Part shown: piece after piece, positions 16,293 through 23,068 of the stretch
Position numbering within the stretch: position 1 is the stretch's first letter
Layout: the number at the start of each line of letters is the position of its first letter
Assembly (NCBI GenBank): GCA_035511435.1
Contig: DATKFJ010000506.1
Location: 1 to 37,273, forward strand
Source: JAMXLO01 sp035511435
Lineage (GTDB): Bacteria > Pseudomonadota > Alphaproteobacteria > Acetobacterales > Acetobacteraceae
Length of the DNA stretch: 37,273 bases
Reading direction: 5' to 3'
Notes under the pieces: generated by a model
What the model saw: only the letters and a program-made list of their open reading frames with translations
Databases searched by the model: none
Told to the model about the DNA's origin: nothing
Made by a program: the position numbers and the translations under genes

Positions 16293-16832
16293 TCAGGCGC
16301 CGAGCCGCGTCGCCATCTCGCGCTGGTACTGCTCGATCGGCATGAAGCCGGCATCCTTGCGGCAGGACGCTTCGGTTTCGCGCATGATCTCCGCGTCCGA
16401 CTTGGTCAGGTCGAGGAATTCGCCGTGCGGCTGCGGCACGTGGAACGGCGTGTCGAGATACGCCTCCACGGTGTTGCCTTCGGGGTCCTTGAAGTAGATC
16501 GACCAGGCGTTGCCGTGACACACCGGACGCATGTCGGTGGCCCCGAGCGCCAAGGCTCGCTTGTGCACCTCGCGCAGGTCACCGAGAGAGTCGACCATGA
16601 AGGACATCTGCTGGATCGGGTTGAAGCCGGACGTGTCGGGCCGGCCGGTGACCAGCACGAGCTGGTGGTGGTTCCCCGGATTGCCGCTCATGAAGGTGAG
16701 GTGGGCGCCACCGCGGCCCTCGCCATGGTCGGTCACCAGCAGGCCGAGTACTTCGGTGTAGAAGCGTTCCATCTTGTCGCGGTCGTGGACGTAGATGCCC
16801 ATGTGGGCCAGTCGCGCATGGATGCTTGCCAT
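16293..16832 (-). CDS. VOC-superfamily protein (glyoxalase/extradiol dioxygenase type)
   Basis: The product is 179 residues with a vicinal-oxygen-chelate fold. The first module begins 'ARLAHMGIYVHDRDKMERFY', with its metal-ligand histidine. The second carries 'PIQQMSFMVDSLGDL' and the conserved 'GNAWSIYFKDPEGNTVEAYL', whose Glu is the usual metal ligand. A C-terminal extension of about 40 residues (DLTKSDAEIMRETEASC) is shared with VOC proteins in aromatic degradation loci. AAGGAAAC precedes the ATG. It may act as a dioxygenase, isomerase or lyase; no further assignment is possible from sequence alone. Downstream on the same strand lies an MFS carrier, a pairing seen again at 25.7-27.4 kb. 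Confidence 0.85.
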   Translation of the reverse strand: MASIHARLAHMGIYVHDRDKMERFYTEVLGLLVTDHGEGRGGAHLTFMSGNPGNHHQLVLVTGRPDTSGFNPIQQMSFMVDSLGDLREVHKRALALGATDMRPVCHGNAWSIYFKDPEGNTVEAYLDTPFHVPQPHGEFLDLTKSDAEIMRETEASCRKDAGFMPIEQYQREMATRLGA

Positions 16833-17076
16833 GGTTCGTTTCCTTTGTGGGTCTGGCCAAGCGTCCTCCAGCGCGGGGTTTTGTGCAAGCGGTGAGGGCG
16901 TTTCGAGGTCGGTTTGTTCAAAATTAAGAGGAATATCTTACCTTACCACCACAACGGTGTCTCTGACATATTATTGGTAGGAATCTCCTGTGGTGGCTGT
17001 CGGAAAACTTTACAGACTCGCCTGAGGGCCGACTTCCACGCGTGCTACCGCATTGATATATCGCAGCTTCCTGCTC

Positions 17077-17092
17077 TGGCATGGAGATTGCT
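17077..17092 (+). promoter_or_regulatory. Sigma-54 promoter for the PEP-CTERM gene
   Basis: TGGCATGGAGATTGCT matches the RpoN consensus TGGCAC-N5-TTGCW with one mismatch. GG (17078-17079) and GC (17090-17091) have exactly 10 bases between them. Transcription would start near 17103, about 27 bases before the ATG at 17130, leaving room for the GGAGA ribosome-binding site. PEP-CTERM genes in other bacteria are known to be controlled by RpoN with the PrsK/PrsR two-component system. The AT-richer stretch 16920-17050 upstream could hold the activator site; CTGT-N11-ACAG (starting near 17000) is one candidate. Confidence 0.75.
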
Positions 17093-17129
17093 GATAATGG
17101 GCAAGCAACGTTTGAATGGAGAATTAATC

Positions 17130-17987
17130 ATGCGCCTTGGCTTTTATTTGACCACCGCCATCAGCTCCGCGGCCATCAGTCTGTCGCTTCTGGCCGTTCC
17201 GGCGCAGGCGAACCCAACCCTGCCGGGTCTCACGAACCTCAACTTTCTGAGCTACTCCGGTTCGGCGCCGAAGAATTACTTTAACAACGTTAACCCGACC
17301 GGCTGGACCGGCGGCTCCGGCCTTATTTTCATTGATGCCCCCGGCACTTCCAAGACCTCTCCCGTAACGGCCTGTGGCGGCACCTATCTCCAGACGTACG
17401 GCTGCCCCAGTAACCTGGCCATTCCCGGCGGCTACAATTATGTCGAGGCGGACGCCAACCCATCTTTCGAGAGCGGCTTTAACTATAAAGTTACGGGACT
17501 GACCGCAGGAACGACCTACGAACTGAGTTTCTACCAGGCGGCCAGTCAGCAAACAGGTTTCGGCAACGGCCTGAACACGACCGAACAGTGGATCGTCTCG
17601 TTGGGCACCGAGGGGATGACCTTCTGCAATGGTTGCGGCCCGTTTGATACATACTACGACAGCAACCAAAGCACGTATTCAAACCCGGATCCGGGCGCCA
17701 GCATCGTGGCTACGAATAAGATGACGACCCCTTCAGGGGGCATGACCGATTGGCAGTTTGTCACGATGGAACTGACTGCTGATGCCCCGACCCAACTGCT
17801 GAGTTTCCTGGCCTGGGGTGACGACGGCACGACCGCCAATCTGCCGCCGATCGCATTCCTGGCTGGGGTCAATTCAGCATCGGGTCTTGCCACAGTACCG
17901 GAACCGGCATCCTTGACGCTTCTTGGCGTCGGCGTGTTGGGCCTTGTGGCCGGACTGCGTCGGCGTAAGCGTAACGCCGCGAACTGA
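17130..17987 (+). CDS. PEP-CTERM sorting-signal exported protein
   Basis: The product is 285 residues. A Sec signal peptide occupies residues 1-28 (cleavage near AQA-N). A Gly/Ser/Thr/Asn-rich beta-type body follows, with two CxxC-like pairs (CGGTYLQTYGC and CNGC). It ends with the sorting signal 'VPEPASLTLLGVGVLGLVAG' followed by LRRRKRN. Such proteins are cut and anchored by exosortase, and sit on the cell surface or in exopolysaccharide. The start at 17130 is set by GGAGA 9 bases upstream and by the sigma-54 promoter; the open frame reaching back to 16914 would include the promoter and is rejected. No exosortase gene is in the window. A 12-bp hairpin terminator follows. Confidence 0.9.
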   Translation: MRLGFYLTTAISSAAISLSLLAVPAQANPTLPGLTNLNFLSYSGSAPKNYFNNVNPTGWTGGSGLIFIDAPGTSKTSPVTACGGTYLQTYGCPSNLAIPGGYNYVEADANPSFESGFNYKVTGLTAGTTYELSFYQAASQQTGFGNGLNTTEQWIVSLGTEGMTFCNGCGPFDTYYDSNQSTYSNPDPGASIVATNKMTTPSGGMTDWQFVTMELTADAPTQLLSFLAWGDDGTTANLPPIAFLAGVNSASGLATVPEPASLTLLGVGVLGLVAGLRRRKRNAAN

Positions 17988-18004
17988 TCACTCCTGGCGG
18001 TTGA

Positions 18005-18040
18005 CACGCCTGGACGGGACACTGATCTCGTCCAGGCGTG
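18005..18040 (+). terminator. Perfect 12-bp hairpin after the PEP-CTERM gene
   Basis: CACGCCTGGACG (18005-18016) and CGTCCAGGCGTG (18029-18040) are exact inverse repeats with a 12-base loop, 18 bases after the stop codon. No T-run follows, but the strength and position make a transcription end, or an mRNA-stabilising hairpin, likely. It separates the sigma-54-driven gene from the next gene. Confidence 0.7.
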
Positions 18041-18077
18041 AAACCCGACCGGGCCTGCCCGCCGACCCATTAGGATT

Positions 18078-18950
18078 GTGCCCGTGCCTGTCTTCCTGGA
18101 CCAGGAACATCTCCACGCTCTCTTGTTGAGCCTGATCAGGCTTTGGCTATGGCTGTCACTGCTCGCCGTGGTCTTTCTGCCGTTGGAACGCCTATTCGCG
18201 GTACGGCGTCGAAAAGTGTTCAGCAAGCACCTCGCGAGCGATCTCGGCTTTTATTTCATCAACGGCCTGGTGCCCAACCTGCTGCTGGCGGTACCGCTGT
18301 CGGTCGCAGCCTATATGGCATACCACTTCGTACCCTGGCGAATTCATGCCGCGGTTGAGGCGTGGCCGCTATGGCTGCGCGCCGTCGCCGCGTTCGTCGT
18401 TGGCGATCTTGGCTTCTACTGGGGTCACCGCTGGGCCCACGAAATCCCCTTCCTGTGGCGCTTCCACTCGGTCCACCACAGCCCCGAGCACATCTATTTC
18501 CTGGTCAGTTCGCGCGCTCATCCCGTCGACTTCGTGTTCATCCGCTTGTGCGGCCTGATTCCGATCTACCTGCTTGGTCTGGGCGCTCCGCAGAGCGTAC
18601 AGGGGACCCTGGTGGCCACGCTGGTCATGCTGCTCGTCACGGTGTGGGGCTTCTTCATCCATGCCAACATTCGCGTGCGATTGGGTCCGCTGGAATGGCT
18701 GGTCGCCACACCCGGGTTCCACCATTGGCACCACACAAGGTCCGAGCTGCGCGACCACAATTACGCGTCGATGTTGCCGTGGATGGATCGGATCTTTGGC
18801 ACCCACCATCTGCCTCGCGGACAATGGCCGTCGGCCTACGGCATCGAGGCCACGCTGCCCGGTTCGGTCGCCGGACAATTGCTGTACCCGCTAGACCCGC
18901 GGCCGCAACAGGTCAGCGCGCCGGAGCCGGTGGTGGCGAACCCGCGATAG
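18078..18950 (+). CDS. Fatty acid hydroxylase/sterol desaturase family membrane protein
   Basis: The product is 290 residues with about five hydrophobic segments. The three histidine clusters of this di-iron family are intact: H117-RWA-H121 (HxxxH), H130-SV-H133H134 (HxxHH), and H215H216-W-H218H219, with extra candidate ligands at H195 and H227. Members hydroxylate or desaturate sterols, hopanoid-linked lipids, carotenoids or fatty acids at the membrane, using oxygen. The start is a GTG just 38 bases past the upstream hairpin. The stop codon lies inside a 25-bp tandem repeat. The actual lipid substrate is unknown. Confidence 0.88.
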   Translation: MPVPVFLDQEHLHALLLSLIRLWLWLSLLAVVFLPLERLFAVRRRKVFSKHLASDLGFYFINGLVPNLLLAVPLSVAAYMAYHFVPWRIHAAVEAWPLWLRAVAAFVVGDLGFYWGHRWAHEIPFLWRFHSVHHSPEHIYFLVSSRAHPVDFVFIRLCGLIPIYLLGLGAPQSVQGTLVATLVMLLVTVWGFFIHANIRVRLGPLEWLVATPGFHHWHHTRSELRDHNYASMLPWMDRIFGTHHLPRGQWPSAYGIEATLPGSVAGQLLYPLDPRPQQVSAPEPVVANPR

Positions 18951-18992
18951 CCAACGCGACGAACGCGCGCGATAGCCAACGCGACGAACGCG
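18943..18992. repeat. 25-bp tandem duplication over the hydroxylase stop codon
   Basis: The 25-bp unit beginning cgcgatagccaacgcgacga is repeated exactly (18943-18967 and 18968-18992). The first copy contains the last two codons and the TAG stop of the fatty acid hydroxylase gene; the second lies in the spacer. Confidence 0.95.
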
Positions 18993-19126
18993 ATCGTCTT
19001 TCGCCAATGACAACAACCGCAGGTCAGGCCCAACGGTCAGGCGCAAGTCCGGTCCCGCCCCCTGTCCGCCCGCCGCCCGGTACGCCATGCTCCCCGCAGT
19101 ACCGTCACGCATAAGGGGACACAGCA

Positions 19127-20014
19127 ATGAAGGTTGGCTTCATCGGCGTCGGCAACATGGGCGGACCCATGTGCCGCAACATCATACGCAACACCAACCA
19201 CGAAGTTGTCGTGTTCGACCTCAACCCCGCTGCGATTGCCGCCTGCACCACGCTGGGCGCCACCGCCGGCACCTCCGTCGCGCAGATCGCCGCCACCTGC
19301 GATGTGGTCTTCACCTCCCTCCCGATGCCGCGCAATGTCGACGAAGTAACCCTCGGCCCCGATGGCATAGCCGCCAACGCCCGCCCCGGCACCACCTACA
19401 TCGATCTCTCCACCAACGCCCCCGGCACCGCACGCAAAGTCAATGAAGGCATGCGCGCGAAGGGCATCGCCATGCTGGAAGCCCCGGTCTCCGGTGGCAC
19501 CTCGCGCGCCACCGATGGCACCATCGTCATCATGGTCGGCGGCGACGTGAAAACCTTCGACACGCAACTGCCGCTGCTGAAGTCGTTCAGCGGCGAGGTC
19601 GTGCATGTCGGTGAAATCGGCATGGGATCCGTGGCCAAGCTGGTCAACAACATGCTGGCGTTCTGCAACGCCGCCGCCGCAGCCGAGGCCCTGATGATCG
19701 GTGCGATGGCGGGCATCGATCTGCGCAAGCTGCAGCAGGTGATCAGCAATGCCAGCGGCAATTCCTCAGCGTTCCGCAACATCTCGGAGAAAGCATTCAA
19801 GGGCGAGTTCGGCGCGACCTTCGCACTCGACCTCGCGCACAAGGATCTGCGGCTCGCGCTGGAACTCGCCGACGAACTCGGCGTGCCCGGCTTGATCGCA
19901 CCGCAGGTGATGAACCTGATGCGCATCGCGCGTGCCAAAGGCATGGGCGGCGACGACAGCGCATCGGTGATCCGCGTGTATGAGCAGGCGCTGGGCCGCG
20001 AAGTGCGCGCCTGA
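19127..20014 (+). CDS. 3-hydroxyisobutyrate dehydrogenase family oxidoreductase
   Basis: The product is 295 residues. The Rossmann start 'MKVGFIGVGNMGGPM' binds NAD(P). The substrate signature is 'EAPVSGGTSRATDGT', the catalytic Lys is in 'GSVAKLVNNML', and the C-terminal all-helical domain ends with 'HKDLRLALELADELGVP'. Family members oxidise beta-hydroxyacids (3-hydroxyisobutyrate in valine breakdown, tartronate semialdehyde and others). No valine-degradation genes adjoin it, so mmsB would be an over-call. AAGGGG about 9 bases before ATG 19127 sets the start. It is monocistronic; the downstream spacer holds an operator-like palindrome. Confidence 0.9.
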   Translation: MKVGFIGVGNMGGPMCRNIIRNTNHEVVVFDLNPAAIAACTTLGATAGTSVAQIAATCDVVFTSLPMPRNVDEVTLGPDGIAANARPGTTYIDLSTNAPGTARKVNEGMRAKGIAMLEAPVSGGTSRATDGTIVIMVGGDVKTFDTQLPLLKSFSGEVVHVGEIGMGSVAKLVNNMLAFCNAAAAAEALMIGAMAGIDLRKLQQVISNASGNSSAFRNISEKAFKGEFGATFALDLAHKDLRLALELADELGVPGLIAPQVMNLMRIARAKGMGGDDSASVIRVYEQALGREVRA

Positions 20015-20038
20015 ACATACCCGCGCGTGCTCCAACCA

Positions 20039-20054
20039 ATTCTCTAGTGAGAAT
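20039..20054. promoter_or_regulatory. Palindromic operator copy 1 (ATTCTC-N4-GAGAAT)
   Basis: The site reads ATTCTC-TAGT-GAGAAT, with two perfect 6-base half sites. It lies 116 bases upstream of the receiver gene at 20170 and 25 bases after the preceding stop codon. The same twelve bases with the same spacing recur at 21472-21487 beside the Ner-like gene. A loose -10-like TATAAC lies at 20084-20089, so the site would be in the upstream promoter region. Confidence 0.6.
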
Positions 20055-20169
20055 CAATGGTGTAACGATAGCGCGATCAACGCTATAACAGCTTGGAATC
20101 GTTTCGCACCCTTGCAAGCATGCTGTGTCCGGAATCCGGCGTGTCGAGCGATGAACAACAGAGGTTGCA

Positions 20170-20520
20170 ATGGCCAACCAATCACACATCCTCGTCGTCG
20201 AAGACGATCCGCTGATTTGCGAGGTGGTGATCGATGCGCTCGACGGCATCTATCAGACCAGCCGGGCGGAAACCGCGGCCGCGGCGCTTGAACACCTTCG
20301 TGCCGGAGGGATCGACGCCATGCTGCTGGACTGCACGCTGCCAGGTGGCATCGATCCGCATCTCGTGCCAATGGCTGACGAATCGGGCGTGCCGATCATC
20401 CTGATGTCGGGTCACCCCGACAGGGTGGACAGTTTTCCCGGTGTAGGCCGCCCATTCATCCTGAAACCGTTCAGCCTGACCGCGCTGCTGGACACCATCG
20501 AGCGGGTGGTGGCCACCTAG
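20170..20520 (+). CDS. Receiver-only response regulator
   Basis: The product is 116 residues and is a single CheY-like receiver domain. It has the acidic pocket E11-D12-D13, the phospho-acceptor D54 (LLDC), the switch Ser S80 (LMSGH) and K99 in KPF. There is no output domain, so it acts by protein contact or as a phosphate sink in a phosphorelay. No kinase gene is nearby. It converges on a second receiver-only gene, and their stop codons overlap in the four bases CTAG. A palindromic operator-like site upstream suggests repression by the phage-type regulator encoded 1.4 kb away; that link is an inference. Confidence 0.9.
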   Translation: MANQSHILVVEDDPLICEVVIDALDGIYQTSRAETAAAALEHLRAGGIDAMLLDCTLPGGIDPHLVPMADESGVPIILMSGHPDRVDSFPGVGRPFILKPFSLTALLDTIERVVAT

Positions 20521-20894
20521 TCGGCCGCCAGCATATGCTGCACCGCTGAAAGCAGCGCGCGGCGCATGAACGGCTTGGGCAGGAACTCCTCCTTGCCTGG
20601 AGGATGCTGCAAGCCGCTGAGGAACAGCACCTTCAATTGCGGGTGCAGCCGGCGCGCGCGGTTCGCGAAAGCCACGCCGTCCAGACGTGGCATGGCGATG
20701 TCGGTTACGATCAACGAGATGTCCGGGTGATCGGCGAGCACCTGCAATCCTTCCAGGCCGTCAGATGCCTGGTAGACGCGATCGCACAGTTCTTCGAGCA
20801 TGGCCACCACGGACTCACGAACAAGTTCGTCATCGTCGACCACCATTCCGACCCGGCTGGTGGAACCGCTTTCTTCATACAGAGTTGCAGCCAT
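20517..20894 (-). CDS. Receiver-only response regulator
   Basis: The product is 125 residues and is a lone receiver domain. Its acidic triad is D20-D21-D22, the phospho-acceptor D65 lies in VTDIAMPRLDG, the switch Ser is S93 (FLSG) and K107 is in PKPF. About 15 residues precede the domain. It resembles receivers found as C-terminal parts of hybrid kinases in alphaproteobacteria. It lies tail to tail with the gene at 20170. No kinase or output gene is in the window, so its partner is unknown. Confidence 0.88.
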   Translation of the reverse strand: MAATLYEESGSTSRVGMVVDDDELVRESVVAMLEELCDRVYQASDGLEGLQVLADHPDISLIVTDIAMPRLDGVAFANRARRLHPQLKVLFLSGLQHPPGKEEFLPKPFMRRALLSAVQHMLAAD

Positions 20895-21174
20895 CTGGCA
20901 CTCCCAGGCTTCGCTGCCATGTCATTAGAACTGACGAAGCTGAACGCACGTTTCAGCAAAGCAGGTCCAAAGCCAATCAAAAAGGCTGCGATGGTTGGAG
21001 AGCGCAACTATGTCGCAAAGTGACGAGGCGCCGTTGGCAATGCCCATTTTGTGTTGCCATTCGGCTTCCGCGCTATGCCGCACCACAATTGCTTCTCTGG
21101 ATGGTGCGGAAACGCGATTCTACAACCCATCCCTTGCCGTTCGAACCACCGAAGCGTGTCTTTCAGTTGCTGCC

Positions 21175-21204
21175 ATCACGTCCTCGCGCATCACGTCCTC
21201 GCGC
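21175..21204. repeat. Exact 15-bp tandem duplication
   Basis: The unit atcacgtcctcgcgc occurs twice head to tail. The second copy overlaps the stop region of the Ner-like gene that ends at 21191, so the duplication sits at the 3' edge of that gene. Confidence 0.95.
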
Positions 21205-21457
21205 GCGGCAGCGGCCGGCCTTCGCGGTCGTAGCGGCTTGGCCAGATCGTCTGCGGCGCAACACCGAGGGCCGCTGCCAGGAGCTGTTCCATGGCTGGCC
21301 ACGGCTGCTTCAATGCCTTTCCCGCGGCTGTGGGATGATAGCCGTTGGCCACTGACAAACCGGCCAGGCTTTGGCCGCGTTTCTTCAGGGCCGCCAGCAC
21401 GTCGGCTGGGTGCCAATCTGCTGCATGTGCCGGAGGATTACTCCCGTAATCTTTCAT
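21191..21457 (-). CDS. Ner/Nlp-type phage transcriptional regulator
   Basis: The product is 88 residues. 'ADWHPADVLAALKKRGQSLAGL' followed by 'ANGYHPTAAGKALKQPWP' and 'LGVAPQTIWPSRY' is the winged-less helix-turn-helix pattern of Ner (phage Mu) and Nlp/SfsB proteins. The 'W...A L...G.SL..LS' start and 'IWPSR(Y)' end are diagnostic. In Mu-like phages Ner shuts down the repressor and early promoters. The ATG at 21457 follows an AGGTAGGG site. The gene is divergent from a CI-like repressor gene across 129 bases holding a palindromic operator, as in transposable phages, yet no other phage gene is present. Confidence 0.85.
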   Translation of the reverse strand: MKDYGSNPPAHAADWHPADVLAALKKRGQSLAGLSVANGYHPTAAGKALKQPWPAMEQLLAAALGVAPQTIWPSRYDREGRPLPRART

Positions 21458-21471
21458 TGCATCCCTACCTC

Positions 21472-21487
21472 ATTCTCTCTAGAGAAT
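21472..21487. promoter_or_regulatory. Palindromic operator copy 2, Ner/CI intergenic region
   Basis: The site reads ATTCTC-TCTA-GAGAAT; counting one more base each side of the centre, the arms are 7 bp (ATTCTCT and AGAGAAT). It starts 15 bases upstream of the Ner-like ATG, where a bound protein would block that gene's transcription. It has the same half sites and spacing as the site at 20039-20054. Confidence 0.7.
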
Positions 21488-21553
21488 TATTTGTGCGAAA
21501 AGTACCAACCCATGGATGCTTCAACGGTCGGAAATAGTCGGGAATCTAGCTCA

Positions 21554-21569
21554 AAAGTGTCGATACTTT
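21554..21569. promoter_or_regulatory. Second candidate operator before the CI-like gene
   Basis: AAAGT-GTCGAT-ACTTT is an inverted repeat with 5-base arms, 17 bases upstream of the repressor ATG at 21587. It is unlike the ATTCTC site, so it might be the binding site of the other member of the pair. It is short and could be chance. Confidence 0.35.
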
Positions 21570-21586
21570 GAATAGGTCAACGATGA

Positions 21587-22360
21587 ATGTCACGTAGCAG
21601 GGAGACTGCCAAAACTACTCAAACCACCGGTCGGATCGGTGCGGATCGCGCTGCTTTTGTCTCCCGCCTGCACACGATCCTGCGGCATTGGCCGAGCGCG
21701 GACCGCCTGGCCCGAGCGACTGGTGTATCCCCCTCCGCGTTTCGCAAGTGGCTCAAGGGCGAGGCTGAGCCAAGCCGGGAGCGCCTGGTTGCTCTCGCCG
21801 AAGCCGCCGCCGTGGGTATCGGTTGGCTGGCCATGGGCGAGGGACCGGAACCACGATTTCAAACCGTCGGCCAGACCACCCGCGGCCGGGGCGCCATGCC
21901 GGGGCTTGATCCAGGGATCGACCGCCCGGATTTCGTCATGCTGCCGAAGCGTGCGGAGGCCGCCGCCGCGGGCCTTGAATCGCCGGTTCCTCCGGCCGGC
22001 ACCGAGTTCATCGGCTTGCGTCACGATTGGATCCGGACCGTACTCGGCATCGAGCCGGACCGGTTGCTGGTGGAAACCGCCGTCGGTGAATCCATGCTGC
22101 CCACTATCCAGGATGGCGATTTGCTGTTCGTTGATACCTCCGAGCCGAAATTCAGCGGCTTCGGCATCTACGTGCTGGAAGTCGCCGGCGATCGCCTGGT
22201 GAAGCGTGTCCAGCCGAAGCTGGACGGCAGCCTGACCTTGATCAGCGACAATTCCGCCTATGAGACGGAACATGTACCAGCGATCAAGGCCGAGGGCGTT
22301 CGTATCCTGGGTCGTGTGCTGTGGGCCTGCGGCCCGGTGCGGGGATCAAGGATAGCCTGA
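21587..22360 (+). CDS. CI/LexA-like repressor (HTH plus S24 peptidase domain)
   Basis: The product is 257 residues. An N-terminal helix-turn-helix lies at about residues 36-58 (ADRLARATGVSPSAFRKWLK). After a linker comes an S24 self-cleavage domain with the nucleophile S169 (GESMLPTIQDGD) and the general-base K206 (RLVKRVQ). An Ala-Gly pair at 128-129 could be the cleavage bond. Such proteins are phage-type repressors that self-cleave on RecA activation after DNA damage. The linker carries an in-frame palindromic repeat (MPGLDPGI). It is divergent from the Ner-like gene and probably autoregulated through the palindromes between them. Confidence 0.88.
   Translation: MSRSRETAKTTQTTGRIGADRAAFVSRLHTILRHWPSADRLARATGVSPSAFRKWLKGEAEPSRERLVALAEAAAVGIGWLAMGEGPEPRFQTVGQTTRGRGAMPGLDPGIDRPDFVMLPKRAEAAAAGLESPVPPAGTEFIGLRHDWIRTVLGIEPDRLLVETAVGESMLPTIQDGDLLFVDTSEPKFSGFGIYVLEVAGDRLVKRVQPKLDGSLTLISDNSAYETEHVPAIKAEGVRILGRVLWACGPVRGSRIA
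21881..21925. repeat. Palindromic repeat inserted in frame in the repressor linker
   Basis: The core gccggggcttgatccaggga translates here as the MPGLDPGID stretch. This sequence and its spurious peptide are well known from a palindromic repeat family dispersed in alphaproteobacterial genomes. It falls between the DNA-binding and S24 domains without breaking the frame. Confidence 0.6.
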
Positions 22361-22673
22361 CCCTCAATTCCCGCACCGGCGCCTTGCTCTCATAACTCAT
22401 CAACTCCGCGGCAGAGCGCGCGACCCGTGGCTGGCTATCATTGCCATTGTCGGTCACACCGGGCATCGGGAATGCTGCCACCGGCGCCGGCCTCTTCCCG
22501 ATCGCTCCCGCTGACGCGATCTCCACGCTATTGCCCGTCGGCCCGCCGTAGGCCGTGCGAACATTGCGAACCACATCCCGTCAGGCTCACTGCCAGGCCA
22601 CGAGAACCAAGCCGATCCCAATGCCGCCTGGCGTTTACTCCTTCGCGCCAGGCGATCATGGGTTCATACGCGA
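22361..22673. other. Spacer with no recognisable gene
   Basis: These 313 bases separate the convergent repressor and lipoprotein genes. Frames on both strands are Pro/Arg-rich and resemble no family. I see no strong hairpin with a T-run, so the two transcripts may end by Rho or overlap. Confidence 0.45.
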
Positions 22674-22886
22674 TCACGGGGTGGTAACCGCGCCCCCAAC
22701 CGCACCAACGCCGCCGCCAATCAGGGCGCCGGTCGCCGGACGGCCACCCGTCACGGCCGCGATCCCCGCGCCCGCACCGGCACCCATTAGCCCTCCGGTC
22801 ACTGCCCGCGTGCCAGGGTCATTGCCGCACCCGGCCAGCAGCAGCATACCGCCCATCGCCAGGCCCAAAGCTATTTTGCGTGTCAT
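22674..22886 (-). CDS. Small glycine-zipper lipoprotein
   Basis: From ATG 22886 the product is 70 residues. A lipoprotein signal peptide ends in LLLAGC, so the mature protein starts at Cys19 and is lipid-anchored, presumably to the outer membrane. The mature part has repeated glycine-zipper pattern (GGLMGAGAGAG, GALIGGGVGAVGG), as in SlyB/YMGG-type proteins that insert in or stiffen the envelope. GGGAG lies about 10 bases upstream of this ATG; the longer open frame to 22934 lacks a signal peptide start. It is divergent from mreB, 182 bases away. Confidence 0.85.
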   Translation of the reverse strand: MTRKIALGLAMGGMLLLAGCGNDPGTRAVTGGLMGAGAGAGIAAVTGGRPATGALIGGGVGAVGGAVTTP

Positions 22887-23068
22887 CGCTATCTCCCGAA
22901 ATTTGAAATGCGACGAGTCCCCTCCACGCCCCAAGGATATGGCCCAGTCGCGAGGAATTCCGGTGTCCGGAATGCGGCGAACCCGGGGCGAATGCTCAAC
23001 CCCTTGTTAACCGAGGTGGGCCGGTCTAAGCCCACCGCTTTCCCGCACGTCACCCCAGAGGCTCCATT

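Noticed and set aside
16914..17129. N-terminal extension of the PEP-CTERM protein
   Set aside because: It would include the sigma-54 promoter and lacks a signal peptide at its start; ATG 17130 has a good ribosome-binding site and signal sequence.
20924..21174. Gene between the receiver and Ner-like genes
   Set aside because: Open frames here show no family likeness and continue as shadows of the flanking genes; treated as spacer of under 300 bases.
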